Shown here: in pieces, positions 16,767 through 24,929 of the stretch
How positions within the stretch are numbered: the stretch's first letter is position 1
Layout of the letters: each line of letters starts with the position of its first letter
NCBI RefSeq assembly: GCF_036192275.1
Contig: NZ_CP108088.1
Coordinates: 310,001-374,000 of the forward strand
Length of the DNA stretch: 64,000 bases
From: Streptomyces sp. NBC_00250
GTDB taxonomy: Bacteria; Actinomycetota; Actinomycetes; Streptomycetales; Streptomycetaceae
Direction of reading: 5' to 3'
Made by a program: the position numbers and the translations under genes
Notes under the pieces: model-generated
Told to the model about the DNA's origin: nothing
Databases searched by the model: none
Seen by the model: the letters and a program-made list of their open reading frames with translations, nothing else

Positions 16767-19346
16767 GTGACCTCGCACGGCACGTCCGGCCCAGGCCCGG
16801 CGGGCGGCACCGGGCGTCCCTCCCGGAACGGAGCTGTCGACGGGCCTCCTTCGGGCGCGCTGACCTGGACGCTCGCGGAGGCGGCGCTGCGGGCCGTCGA
16901 AGACGTCGGCGGGTACGCGGGCGGGGTGTACCTCCGCTCGGGAACCCCCGGGCTGCTGCGGATGGGGATCCTGGTGGGCCTCCCGGGGGCGTTGTTCCGG
17001 CCGTGGACGCGCATGCACACGAACCGGCCGTTTCCGGTGGCCGAGGTCTATCGCTCCGGGCAGTCCGTCCATCTCCACGACGTCGAGGAGGCCATGCGAC
17101 GGTTTCCGCAGTTGGTGGCGAGTCTCCCCTTCCCCTTCGCCTCGCTGTACGCGCCGGTCGTCGCGGGCCGTGAACGCTTCGGGGTGCTCGTGGCGCTGCG
17201 GGCGCCGACTCCCGGTGTCCCGGTGGACACCCGGGACAGGAAACGGATGACGCGCGGCGGCCTCCACCTCGGCGAGACCCTGGCCGATCTGGCCCGTCAC
17301 GGCACGGCGATCGAGTGGGCCGGCGAGCCGGTGTGTGTGCAGTTGTCCACCGCGGGGGCGCCGCCGGTCCGTTTCGGTTCGTTCGACTGGGACCTGGACA
17401 CCGACATGGTCACGATGGACTCCGGACTCCTCGGGATCCTCGGCGCCGAGGTGACCTCGCCGTGCTCCATCGGTGCGCTCACGTCGCTCCTGGAGCCGGA
17501 GGACGGTTACGCGTTGTGGGCGGCCGCCCGGCAGGCGACGGGGCCGGACGGACGTCCGGCGGTGCGCCGGATCCGGCTGAAGGGGCCGGACGGAGGGCTC
17601 CACCTGCTGGAGGTCTCCACGCGGGCGCGTACGACCTCACCGGACGCGGAGACCTGGACGGCAGCCGGAAGCGGGGCAGGTGCCCGCGCCGACGGCGCGG
17701 GCACGGGCCTGCGGCTCACCTGCACCCTCGTCGACCTCGGCACGGGCCTGATCGGTTCCGACGCCACGGACCGGCTGCCGCGGGCGATCCTGGCCATCGA
17801 CCGCCTCGGACGCATCACGTACGTCAACGAGCGCACCGAGCGGCTGCTCGGCCGCCCCCGTGGCGACCTGGCGGGCAGGCCGCTGTGGGAGGCGCTGCCC
17901 TGGTTCGACCTCCCCTTCCACGAGGAGCAGCTGCGCGCCGCGATGCTCTCGGGTGACCCGGTGCGCTTCCTCGCCCGCCCGGAGCGGAGCCGATGGCTGT
18001 CGGTCTCCCTCCATCCGGGGCGGGACGGCGTGACGATGGTGCTGGTCCCGCAGGACGATGCGATCGCCCACCCCACACCGGCCTCCAGGAACGTCGAGGG
18101 GACGCAGGACAGTCTCTCCCTGCCCGACGACCAGGTCTCGGCCCTGTACCGGCCGGTGGCCCTCGCGATCGCGCTGTCCGAGGCGGTGACGGCCCGCCAG
18201 GTGTCGGCCGTGGTGACGGAGGAGCTGCTTCCGGCGTTCGGCGGGCGTCAGCTGGCCATCTACCTGCTCAGTGACCGGCGCCTGTATCTGGCCTGGGAGA
18301 CCGGTTTTCCGCCGGGTTTCCTCGAACCCTTCGACGGTGTAGCCCTGGACGCGCGGGTGCCGGGGGTGGAGACGCTCACGACGGGCAGGCCGCTGTTCTT
18401 CGAGTCGATGGAGCAGCTGGGCCGCATGTATCCGGAGCTTCCGCTGGACGCGCATTCGGGGGCGCGGGCGTTCCTGCCGCTGATCGCCTCGGGCCGGCCG
18501 GTCGGCTCCTGCATCCTCGGCTTCGACCGGCCGCGCGGGTTCAGTTCGGAGGAGCGGACCGTCCTCACGGCGCTCGCGGGCCTCATCGCGCAGGCCCTGG
18601 AGCGGGCGCAGCGGTACGACACGGAGTCGGCGGTCGCGCGCGGTCTCCAGGACGCGCTGCTCCCGCACCGGCTGCCGGTGTGGGAGGGGGTGGACACGGT
18701 GGGCCGCTACCTGCCGGGCACGCAGGGCATGGACGTCGGCGGGGACTGGTACGACGTCATCGAGACGGGGCATGGACGCCTCGCGCTCGTGATCGGCGAC
18801 GTCCAGGGCCACGGGGTGGCGGCCGCGGCCACGATGGGTCAGCTGCGCAGTGCGGTACGGGCCTTCGCGCTGGCCGGTCATCGGCCGCAGGACGTGATGC
18901 GGGGCACCAACCGGCTCCTCATAGACCTGGATCCGGGGCAGTTCGCGAGCTGTTGCTACGTACTCCTCGACCCGGACACGGGGGAACTGCGGGCCGTACG
19001 GGCCGGCCATCCCCCGCCGCTGCTGATGCACCCGGACGGGACGACGGAGCGGGTGGAACTGGCGGGCGGGATGGTGCTGGGGATCGACGTCCGCGCCTCG
19101 TATCCGGTGACGCGGCTGCGGCTGGCTCCCGGTGCGGTGCTCGCGCTGTTCACGGACGGGCTCGTGGAGAAGCCCGGTCAGGACATCGACGAGGGGATCG
19201 AACTGCTGCGCCGGGCGCTCGCCTCGACGGGTTCGCTGCCGCTCGCGGAGGCGGCCGACCGGGTGATCCGGGACGCCCGGCAGGTCACGTCCCGCCCGGA
19301 CGACATCGCGCTGCTGCTCGCGGCGCGCTGGCCGGAGCGCGGTTAG
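16767..19346 (+). CDS. SpoIIE-type PP2C phosphatase with GAF and PAS sensor domains
   Basis: An ~859-aa cytosolic multidomain phosphatase. In order: GAF-like domain (about 30-175), divergent PAS (about 205-300), a second PAS (about 345-435, AILAIDRLGRITYVNERTERLLGR), a GAF (about 470-610), and the SpoIIE/PP2C domain (about 630-855) with metal-binding VGGDWYDVIE, VIGDVQGHG, FTDGLVE and PDDIALL. No HATPase_c anti-sigma domain is fused. It probably dephosphorylates an anti-anti-sigma factor in response to a small ligand. GTG 16767 follows GAGGGG and begins at the first non-basic segment; the exact start is uncertain. Confidence 0.88.
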   Translation: MTSHGTSGPGPAGGTGRPSRNGAVDGPPSGALTWTLAEAALRAVEDVGGYAGGVYLRSGTPGLLRMGILVGLPGALFRPWTRMHTNRPFPVAEVYRSGQSVHLHDVEEAMRRFPQLVASLPFPFASLYAPVVAGRERFGVLVALRAPTPGVPVDTRDRKRMTRGGLHLGETLADLARHGTAIEWAGEPVCVQLSTAGAPPVRFGSFDWDLDTDMVTMDSGLLGILGAEVTSPCSIGALTSLLEPEDGYALWAAARQATGPDGRPAVRRIRLKGPDGGLHLLEVSTRARTTSPDAETWTAAGSGAGARADGAGTGLRLTCTLVDLGTGLIGSDATDRLPRAILAIDRLGRITYVNERTERLLGRPRGDLAGRPLWEALPWFDLPFHEEQLRAAMLSGDPVRFLARPERSRWLSVSLHPGRDGVTMVLVPQDDAIAHPTPASRNVEGTQDSLSLPDDQVSALYRPVALAIALSEAVTARQVSAVVTEELLPAFGGRQLAIYLLSDRRLYLAWETGFPPGFLEPFDGVALDARVPGVETLTTGRPLFFESMEQLGRMYPELPLDAHSGARAFLPLIASGRPVGSCILGFDRPRGFSSEERTVLTALAGLIAQALERAQRYDTESAVARGLQDALLPHRLPVWEGVDTVGRYLPGTQGMDVGGDWYDVIETGHGRLALVIGDVQGHGVAAAATMGQLRSAVRAFALAGHRPQDVMRGTNRLLIDLDPGQFASCCYVLLDPDTGELRAVRAGHPPPLLMHPDGTTERVELAGGMVLGIDVRASYPVTRLRLAPGAVLALFTDGLVEKPGQDIDEGIELLRRALASTGSLPLAEAADRVIRDARQVTSRPDDIALLLAARWPERG

Positions 19347-19463
19347 GGGGTGTCCGGGAAGCAGCGCCGTCTGCCCGCAGGCCAGGCGGGACTTTCCGGA
19401 CACGACCTGGGGGTGTCCGGAAGGGCGCGCCGCGTGCCCGGCTTTGATCGGCAGGACACCCCC
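19346..19463 (+). repeat. tandemly duplicated hairpin element (terminator-like)
   Basis: GGGGGTGTCCGG occurs twice (19346-19357, 19409-19420). CCGGACAC (19396-19403) and GGACACCCCC (19454-19463) are the inverse arms. Each half can form its own hairpin, or the outer arms can pair. The first copy touches the PP2C stop codon, so at least one hairpin probably terminates that gene. The rest of the 230-bp gap before the L31 gene shows no other site. Confidence 0.7.
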
Positions 19464-19576
19464 GGGAGTCACCCGGTCGGGCCCGTGGCGCTGGTCGGCC
19501 GTCGTGGGCGCGGGGAGGCTGGGGGTGCCGTGCCGACCAGGCCGGACGAGTCAGGGCGTGAGCCCGAGGAGGACAC

Positions 19577-19825
19577 GTGCAGCAGGACAAGCAGCCCGAG
19601 TACGGCCCGGTGGTCTTCCGTGACCGCACGGCCGGGTACGCCTTTCTGACCCGGTCCACCGCGACCAGCGACCGGACCATCGAGTGGGACGACGGCAACA
19701 CGTACCCCGTGATCGACGTCGAGATCTCCTCCGAGAGCCACCCCTTCTACACGGGCACGGCACGGACGGTGGACTCCGAGGGCCGGATCGCCAAGTTCGA
19801 GCGGCGCTTCGGCGAGGAGACCTGA
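19577..19825 (+). CDS. rpmE2: type B (zinc-free) 50S ribosomal protein L31
   Basis: An 82-aa L31 paralogue. [18 protein letters not shown] and [20 protein letters not shown] are the family core, and it has no cysteine, so it is the C-minus form that replaces zinc-binding L31 when zinc is scarce. The start is GTG with GAGGAGG three bases before. In Streptomyces this paralogue is normally repressed by Zur; I see no AT-rich TGAAAATnATTTTCA-type box in the upstream gap, which instead holds the duplicated hairpin. Confidence 0.93.
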   Translation: MQQDKQPEYGPVVFRDRTAGYAFLTRSTATSDRTIEWDDGNTYPVIDVEISSESHPFYTGTARTVDSEGRIAKFERRFGEET

Positions 19826-19889
19826 CCCCTCCCGCTGCCCGCCGGCGCACTCGCCTCGCCTCGCGGGAAGTTTCGGATCCCGCTCGTGA

Positions 19890-19912
19890 AACTGGCCAGA
19901 AGGTGGCCAGTT
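19890..19912. promoter_or_regulatory. inverted-repeat operator before the NmrA-like gene
   Basis: Perfect 9-bp inverted repeat AACTGGCCA - 5 nt - TGGCCAGTT, 77 bases upstream of the start. Likely a binding site for a dimeric repressor such as an HxlR or MarR protein; no regulator gene is adjacent. Confidence 0.55.
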
Positions 19913-19937
19913 CGCCTTCCAGGATGAGGTCACGAAG

Positions 19938-19964
19938 ACGGCGGAGCGGATCGCGCTCCGCCGT
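19938..19964 (+). promoter_or_regulatory. strong 5'-leader hairpin
   Basis: Perfect 11-bp stem ACGGCGGAGCG / CGCTCCGCCGT with loop GATCG, 24 bases before the NmrA-like start. It lies inside the probable leader and could act as an attenuator, an mRNA stabiliser, or a second operator. Confidence 0.5.
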
Positions 19965-19988
19965 GGGACTCCCTGGAGGGGAACAGCT

Positions 19989-20825
19989 GTGATCGTGGTG
20001 ACCGGAGCGACCGGAAACGTCGGACGACCGCTGGTGGAGCTGCTGGCCGCGGCCGGTGAGCAGGTGACGGCGGTGAGCCGTAAGCCGGCCGGCGGGCTGC
20101 CCGCCGGGGTGACGCACCGGCAGGGGGATCTGGCCGATGTGGACGGTCTCAAGGGCCTGTTCGAGGGTGCGGAGGCGGTGTATCTGCTCGTCGCGGGTCT
20201 CGGGGACGAGCTGAGTCCGCGGGAGATCGTGGCGGCGGCGGTGGCCGCCGGGGTGCGGCGGATCGTGTTCCAGTCCTCGCAGTTGGTGGGGACCCGCACC
20301 GATTCGGTGTCGCACGACCTTCTGCGTACGTTCGAGACGGCGGTGCGCGAGTCGGGGCTGGACTGGACCGTCCTGCGGCCCGGCGGTTTCGCGTCCAACG
20401 CCTTCCTCTGGGCCGAGCAGGTGCGTTCCGCGCGTACGGTGGCGGCCCCGTTCGCCGATGTGGCGCTGCCGGTGGTGGACCCGGTGGACATCGCGGGTGT
20501 CGCGGCGGAGGCGCTGCGCGACCCGGCGCACGCGGGGCGGACGTACGTCTTGACCGGACCGGTGGCGGTGTCACCGCGCGAGCAGGTGCGGGCGCTGGCC
20601 GGAGTGGTGGGCGACCCGGTCTCGTTCGTGGCGCTGAGCGCGGGCGAGGCCCGGTCCCAGCTGGTGCGGTTCCTGCCGGAGGCCGCCGTCGACGGGATGC
20701 TGTCGGTGATGGGCGCGCCCAGCGCGGAGGAGCAGCGGGTGAGTCCCGATGTGGAGCGTGTCCTCGGCCGGGCGCCGCGCCCCTTCTCTGCGTGGGCGGA
20801 GCGGAACGCGCCCGCCTTCACATGA
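19989..20825 (+). CDS. NmrA-like NAD(P)-binding oxidoreductase
   Basis: A 278-aa atypical short-chain dehydrogenase of the NmrA/QOR2-like group. VVTGATGNVGRP (3-14) is the dinucleotide-binding loop, SRKPAGG suggests NADPH preference, and LDWTVLRPGGFASN matches the substrate pocket strand. These proteins are quinone oxidoreductases or redox sensors. The start is GTG with GGAGGGG upstream. The promoter has a clear operator and a leader hairpin, so expression is probably tightly switched. Confidence 0.85.
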   Translation: MIVVTGATGNVGRPLVELLAAAGEQVTAVSRKPAGGLPAGVTHRQGDLADVDGLKGLFEGAEAVYLLVAGLGDELSPREIVAAAVAAGVRRIVFQSSQLVGTRTDSVSHDLLRTFETAVRESGLDWTVLRPGGFASNAFLWAEQVRSARTVAAPFADVALPVVDPVDIAGVAAEALRDPAHAGRTYVLTGPVAVSPREQVRALAGVVGDPVSFVALSAGEARSQLVRFLPEAAVDGMLSVMGAPSAEEQRVSPDVERVLGRAPRPFSAWAERNAPAFT

Positions 20826-20945
20826 GGTACGGGCCCCGGGAGCGAGCCTCGTGAAGGAGGGCTGCGCAGGCCGCGGGACACCTCGGCGAGGGCGGGGACG
20901 CGCGTCGCACGGACGGCGTCCCCCGCCCCGGCCGGGTGGGTCGAG

Positions 20946-20966
20946 CGAGGGCGCTCGGCGCCCTCG
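20946..20966. terminator. hairpin terminator between convergent genes
   Basis: Perfect 9-bp stem CGAGGGCGC / GCGCCCTCG with a 3-nt loop, 20 bases from the cyclophilin stop. It can serve both the NmrA-like and cyclophilin transcripts. Confidence 0.6.
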
Positions 20967-20985
20967 GCTCAGCTCGGGAAGGCGA

Positions 20986-21483
20986 TCAGGCCTTCACGAT
21001 GCCGGACTCGGAGACCTTGATGGTGGCGCTGGTGGCGCCGGAGCGGGAGCCGAGGCCCTCGATCTTCTTGACCAGGTCCTGGCCCTCGACGACCTCACCG
21101 AAGACGACGTGCTTGCCGTCGAGCCAGTCGGTGACGATCGTGGTGATGAAGAACTGCGAGCCGTTGCTGTTCGGGCCGGCGTTGGCCATCGAGAGCAGGA
21201 ACGGGCGGTCGTGCTTCAGCTTGAAGTTCTCGTCGGCGAACTTCTCGCCGTAGATGCTCTTGCCGCCGGTGCCGTTGCCACGGGTGAAGTCGCCGCCCTG
21301 CAGCATGAACTGCGGGATGACGCGGTGGAACGGGGAGCCGGCGTAGCCGAAGCCGTGCTCGCCGGTGCAGAGCTCGCGGAAGTTCTTCGCGGTGTCCGGG
21401 ACGACCTCGTCGAACAGCTGGAAGGTGATCCGGCCCGCGGGCTCGTCGTTGATGGTGATGTCGAAGTAAACGTTGTCGCTCAT
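20986..21483 (-). CDS. cyclophilin-type peptidyl-prolyl cis-trans isomerase
   Basis: A 165-aa cytosolic cyclophilin catalysing proline isomerisation in folding proteins. [20 protein letters not shown] is the family signature with the catalytic Arg, and [15 protein letters not shown] is the second active-site strand. Full length, no signal peptide. Monocistronic, with a hairpin at each end. Confidence 0.96.
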   Translation of the reverse strand: MSDNVYFDITINDEPAGRITFQLFDEVVPDTAKNFRELCTGEHGFGYAGSPFHRVIPQFMLQGGDFTRGNGTGGKSIYGEKFADENFKLKHDRPFLLSMANAGPNSNGSQFFITTIVTDWLDGKHVVFGEVVEGQDLVKKIEGLGSRSGATSATIKVSESGIVKA

Positions 21484-21549
21484 GGGGACATCCTGTCATT
21501 ACTCACGCACTGCGCGCGCACGGGCCGCCCCCTCCCGGGTCACGGCGTG

Positions 21550-21587
21550 CCGGTGCCCCGCGGCCCGTCGGGGGCGCGGGGCACCGG
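21550..21587 (-). terminator. hairpin terminator of the small secreted-protein gene
   Basis: Perfect 13-bp stem CCGGTGCCCCGCG and its complement with a 12-nt loop, 19 bases downstream of the stop at 21607. Confidence 0.6.
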
Positions 21588-21606
21588 TCGCCGCGAGCGG
21601 CACGGA

Positions 21607-21822
21607 TCAGAGCAGTCCACCGGTCCCGGGGGCCGGGAGCGTGCCTTCGGCGCCCTGGACGGTGTCATGGAGGACGGTCTCGACGCCTTGATCCTCCTGG
21701 AGGAGGCCGGTCGCGCCGCCCAGCGGGCTCTCGGCGGCGCTGGCCTGCGGCGGAGGGGTGACGAGGGCGGTGACGACGCCTGCGGCGAGGGAGGCGATGG
21801 CGAGCATGCTGCGCTTCTTCAT
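21607..21822 (-). CDS. small secreted protein, 71 aa
   Basis: A short protein with a textbook signal peptide (MKKRSMLAIASLAAGVV...ASAAES) and a mature part of about 42 residues rich in Gly, Leu and acidic residues (SPLGGATGLLQ, TVQGAEGTLPAPGTGGLL). No cysteines. Function unknown; similar tiny exported proteins are common in Streptomyces. The signal peptide, dedicated terminator and codon bias support it as real. It is divergent from the AMIN-like gene. Confidence 0.7.
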   Translation of the reverse strand: MKKRSMLAIASLAAGVVTALVTPPPQASAAESPLGGATGLLQEDQGVETVLHDTVQGAEGTLPAPGTGGLL

Positions 21823-22030
21823 GACCGGGTCAACTACTGAGCGGCCGAGGAGTTACGGCCGTCGCCGGATCCGGACGAGCGGCAGCGGGGAGGCGACGGC
21901 GGCGAGGAGTCCGACCGGCGCGCACAGGACAGCGGAACTTTTACCCCATATCGGGTGGAACCGTATGGTTGTGGTGGATGTCTCTCTCAGTGACACCACT
22001 GTCCCCGGAGCAGGAGAATTGGGGGACGTC

Positions 22031-22570
22031 ATGCATCACCGTCACACCCTCGCGGCCGTCGCCGCGGGAATCCTGTTGACCGCCGGAATCGGCGCCACGA
22101 TCCCGGCCGGCGCCACAGCCCCGGCAGGCACCGCGAGCGCCCCGTCCACAAGCTCGGCGACCCCGTCCACGGCCTTGGTCGTCAACGCCCGCTGGGGTGG
22201 CCACGCGACCTTCGACCGGCTCGTGATCGACATACGGGGTGCCGTGCCCCCGGTCACCGTGCACCAGGCCGGCGCGCTGTACTACGACGGCTCGGGACAG
22301 AAGGTCCCCCTGGCGGGGAAGTACTTCCTGGAGATCCGCCTCTCCCCCGCGGCCGCCCACGACGACGCCGGAAAGTCCGTCTACCAGGGACCCCGGCTGC
22401 TGAAGATCCATCTGCCCGCGCTCAAGGGGGTCGCGCTCACCGGCGACTTCGAGGGCGTGGTCTCCATCGGAGCCGCCTTCGACACCAAGCCCGCGTACAA
22501 GACCTTCCGGCTGCACTCCCCCGAGCGCTTCGTGGTCGACATCGCCCACCCCGTGGGCTGCCGGGCCTGA
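22031..22570 (+). CDS. secreted AMIN-like domain protein
   Basis: A 179-aa exported protein: signal peptide (1-30), a Thr/Ser/Ala linker, and a beta-rich domain (about 48-175) with the AMIN-like pattern FDRLVIDIRG, KYFLEIRLSPAA, FEGVVSIGAAF, FRLHSPERFVVDIAH. AMIN-type domains localise proteins to peptidoglycan, so a cell-envelope role is likely, although no enzymatic domain is attached. ATG 22031 has GGGGG upstream and starts directly at the signal peptide; the longer frame is implausible. Confidence 0.8.
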   Translation: MHHRHTLAAVAAGILLTAGIGATIPAGATAPAGTASAPSTSSATPSTALVVNARWGGHATFDRLVIDIRGAVPPVTVHQAGALYYDGSGQKVPLAGKYFLEIRLSPAAAHDDAGKSVYQGPRLLKIHLPALKGVALTGDFEGVVSIGAAFDTKPAYKTFRLHSPERFVVDIAHPVGCRA

Positions 22571-22580
22571 AGGGCCGAAC

Positions 22581-22620
22581 CGGGGGTGGGGGCCGTCCCT
22601 CCGGACGGCCCCCACCCCCG
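22581..22620. terminator. strong bidirectional hairpin terminator
   Basis: Perfect 18-bp stem (CGGGGGTGGGGGCCGTCC and complement) with a 4-nt loop, exactly between the convergent AMIN-like and NUDIX genes. Confidence 0.8.
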
Positions 22621-22625
22621 TACGG

Positions 22626-23135
22626 CTACATCCGGTCGCCCTCGGGGCCGGCCTCCAGGTACAACGGGATGCCCGTCCTGCGGGCCCGATCGGTCTCGGC
22701 GAGGCGGGCGAACTCGCGCGGCTCCATCTCCCGCTCCCACTCGTCGAGCGTGCGCAGGCTGTACTCGCTGTGCTCCTCGGGGTCGAGGACGACGCCGGCG
22801 ATCTGCTCGTCCGTCAGCTCACCGCCGTCGAACACGAAACCGATGTGGTTGGCAGGCCAGTCGTCGCCCCGGTCGGTGACGAAGTGGGTGCCGAGGAGCC
22901 GGGGTTCGCCGGTGTAGGTGATCCCGGTCTCCTCGTGGCATTCGCGTACGGCCGTCTCCCAAGGAGTCTCCCCCGGGTCCATGTTCCCGCCGGGCCATTG
23001 CCACAGCTCGGTGCGGTAGCTGGCGCGCAGCTGGAAGGGGCGGCCACGGGTGTCGGTGAAGTAGAGGCAGGCGTACGCCGTCGCTCTCGGCAGGGTCGCG
23101 ACGTACTCGACGGGCGGCAGCCAGATGTTCGCCAT
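22626..23135 (-). CDS. NUDIX hydrolase
   Basis: A 169-aa pyrophosphohydrolase acting on nucleoside diphosphate-linked compounds. The NUDIX box is complete: GNMDPGE, seven residues, RECHEETGI (Gly, Glu, Arg-Glu and Glu-Glu ligands all present). Substrate not deducible. Monocistronic. The 149-bp gap to the BrkB gene shows no further feature. Confidence 0.92.
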   Translation of the reverse strand: MANIWLPPVEYVATLPRATAYACLYFTDTRGRPFQLRASYRTELWQWPGGNMDPGETPWETAVRECHEETGITYTGEPRLLGTHFVTDRGDDWPANHIGFVFDGGELTDEQIAGVVLDPEEHSEYSLRTLDEWEREMEPREFARLAETDRARRTGIPLYLEAGPEGDRM

Positions 23136-23284
23136 GGGCGGCTCTCTTTCGACGGGCCGATGGGATCACCTTCATCCAAGCGGTCCGGGGGACGGCACCG
23201 GGCCGCTCACGGGCGGATCACCGGATCGTGTGATCACTTTCCCGCCGCGCCGGGGTGCCGCGGGGGCGTCCCTCGGACGGTCGG

Positions 23285-24175
23285 TCAGCGAGGTCGTGCG
23301 GCCGTCGCTCGGTCGCGGTACAGACGTCGGCGGACGAGGTCCTCGTGGACCAGACGGCCGACGAGGGCGCCTCCGTAGACGACGAAGCCGACGCCGACCA
23401 GCCACGACTGGAGGACGAGGACGGTGCCGAACTGGCCGTACGTCACCGCGTTCGAGGCGATCAGCGGGGAGAACACGAGCTGGGAGAAGATCCGCAGCCC
23501 GAGCAGGCCGAGCGCGGTCAGTACGGCCCCGGGGGCGAGGGCACGCCAGCGGATGCGTCCGCAGAGCAGGAAGCGCTGCGACCACCAGAAGAAGAAGAAC
23601 GTGCCGAGGAGATCGCCGAGGGCGACGAGGGCGGTGACACCGGCCGGGGAGTCGGCCGGTGCGGGATTGGCGACGAAGAGGAGCAGGCAGGCGACGAGGA
23701 CGGCGAGCCAGACGACGTGCCGCCACATGGTGTGCCAGCGGGCCGTGGGGAGGTCCCAGGCGCGTTCGTACCCGGTCTGTACGGCGGACCCGAAGGTGAC
23801 GCCGAAGGCGGCGAGGGCGGCGAGACCGAAGGCGGTGGTGCGTTGCAGGGCTTGTCCCGGCTGGCCGAAGAGCCGCTCGACCTCCTCCTGCGAGACCTCG
23901 GAGACACCCAGCCCCTGCACGAGCCAGCGGGCGAAGCCCTGGCCGCTGGCGAGGTCGGCCGCGGCGACGACGATGAGCAGCGGCACGAGGGTGAGCAGGC
24001 TGAGCGCCGCGAAGCCCATGGCGCGGTGCATGAGTTCCATGGCGCGGCCGCGGTTCCAGGCGAGGCCGACGGGCGAGGTGAGGACGCGGACGTACAGTCG
24101 CTGGAACCAGTGGCCGTGTTCGGCGCCGTGTTCGGTGGGGGCACCGTCGTGCGGCGGACCGGGTGTGGAGGGCAT
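23285..24175 (-). CDS. YihY/BrkB-family membrane protein
   Basis: A 296-aa inner-membrane protein with about six helices (around 50-70, 110-135, 150-170, 178-198, 208-230, 245-275). Conserved Tyr-Glu-Arg-Ala-Trp (YERAWDLP) and the overall hydropathy match YihY/BrkB, a widespread family of unknown transport or envelope function. Located beside a NUDIX gene. Moderately shorter than E. coli-type members. Confidence 0.85.
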   Translation of the reverse strand: MPSTPGPPHDGAPTEHGAEHGHWFQRLYVRVLTSPVGLAWNRGRAMELMHRAMGFAALSLLTLVPLLIVVAAADLASGQGFARWLVQGLGVSEVSQEEVERLFGQPGQALQRTTAFGLAALAAFGVTFGSAVQTGYERAWDLPTARWHTMWRHVVWLAVLVACLLLFVANPAPADSPAGVTALVALGDLLGTFFFFWWSQRFLLCGRIRWRALAPGAVLTALGLLGLRIFSQLVFSPLIASNAVTYGQFGTVLVLQSWLVGVGFVVYGGALVGRLVHEDLVRRRLYRDRATAARPR

Positions 24176-24266
24176 GCCTCGTTCGGTACCCGGCCGGGCG
24201 GCGGGCCATCGCAGGGGTGCGGCCGAACGGGTGCCGGGCGGAGGCGCATCCGCGTCAGGACGGCCA

Positions 24267-24340
24267 TCCGTCTCGGAGCAGGACTCCGTTTCGGGGAGGA
24301 ATCGGTCTCGGAGCAGGAATCCGTTTCGGGGCAGGAATCC
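24267..24340. repeat. ~18-bp imperfect tandem repeat
   Basis: Four to five copies of a unit like TCTCGGAGCAGGAATCCG alternating with TTTCGGGGCAGGAATCCG, i.e. a ~35-bp double unit repeated twice. It fills the gap between the BrkB start and the HxlR stop and has no coding potential. Confidence 0.75.
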
Positions 24341-24343
24341 GGC

Positions 24344-24817
24344 TCACGAACGGAGCGGGCGGGCGCCGGGGCCGGGGCGGACGGTGACGTCACGGGCGTT
24401 CAGGGTGGCCCGTTCCTCGCCCTCGCACTGGACGACGACGCGGACGGGGGCCCCGCAGTCGGTGTGCCGGATGTCGAGGGCCGAGCCCTCGGGGTCCGCT
24501 GCGTGGGTGTCGCCCCACTGCTTCAGGGCGAGGAGGACGGGCCAGAGGTCGACACCCTTGGGGGTGAGCCGGTACTCGTACCGGGTGCGCGCGCCGGGCT
24601 CTCGGTACGGTTCCGCCCGCAGCACACCGGCCGAGACCAGCTTGCGGAGGCGGTCGGCGAGGACTGCCTCCGAGAGCCCGAGGTGCCGGCGGAACTCGTC
24701 GTAGCGGCGGACGCCGTTGAACGCGTCCCGCAGGATCAGCAGGGTCCACTTCTCGCCCACGAGGTCCAGGGTGCGGCGGACCGAGCAGTTCTCCGTGTCC
24801 GTCTCCAGCCACTTCAT
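24344..24817 (-). CDS. HxlR-family transcriptional regulator
   Basis: A 157-aa winged-helix regulator. The N terminus has the HxlR signature ENCSVRRTLDLVGEKWTLLI with the conserved Cys, followed by YDEFRRHLGLSEAVLADRLRKL (recognition helix region). A C-terminal extension (about 100-157, with CGAPVRVVVQCEGEE) resembles HxlR proteins with a beta domain. Such regulators sense electrophiles or quinones through cysteine. It is divergent from the thioesterase gene, with a perfect inverted repeat between them. ATG 24817 is used; a GTG two codons earlier is possible. Confidence 0.88.
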   Translation of the reverse strand: MKWLETDTENCSVRRTLDLVGEKWTLLILRDAFNGVRRYDEFRRHLGLSEAVLADRLRKLVSAGVLRAEPYREPGARTRYEYRLTPKGVDLWPVLLALKQWGDTHAADPEGSALDIRHTDCGAPVRVVVQCEGEERATLNARDVTVRPGPGARPLRS

Positions 24818-24834
24818 CGTCACACTGTAGCCAC

Positions 24835-24857
24835 CTGACTGTGTCGTTGACAGTCAG
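24835..24857. promoter_or_regulatory. inverted-repeat operator of the HxlR/thioesterase promoter
   Basis: Perfect 8-bp inverted repeat CTGACTGT - 7 nt - ACAGTCAG, 18 bases upstream of the hxlR-type start. A fitting site for autorepression and control of the divergent gene. Confidence 0.65.
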
Positions 24858-24929
24858 CTTTCAGGACAGCTAGCTTCGCCGTACAGAGCCAGCTGGACGT
24901 CAGCCGGCCATGTCGGGCGGAGAGTGGTC

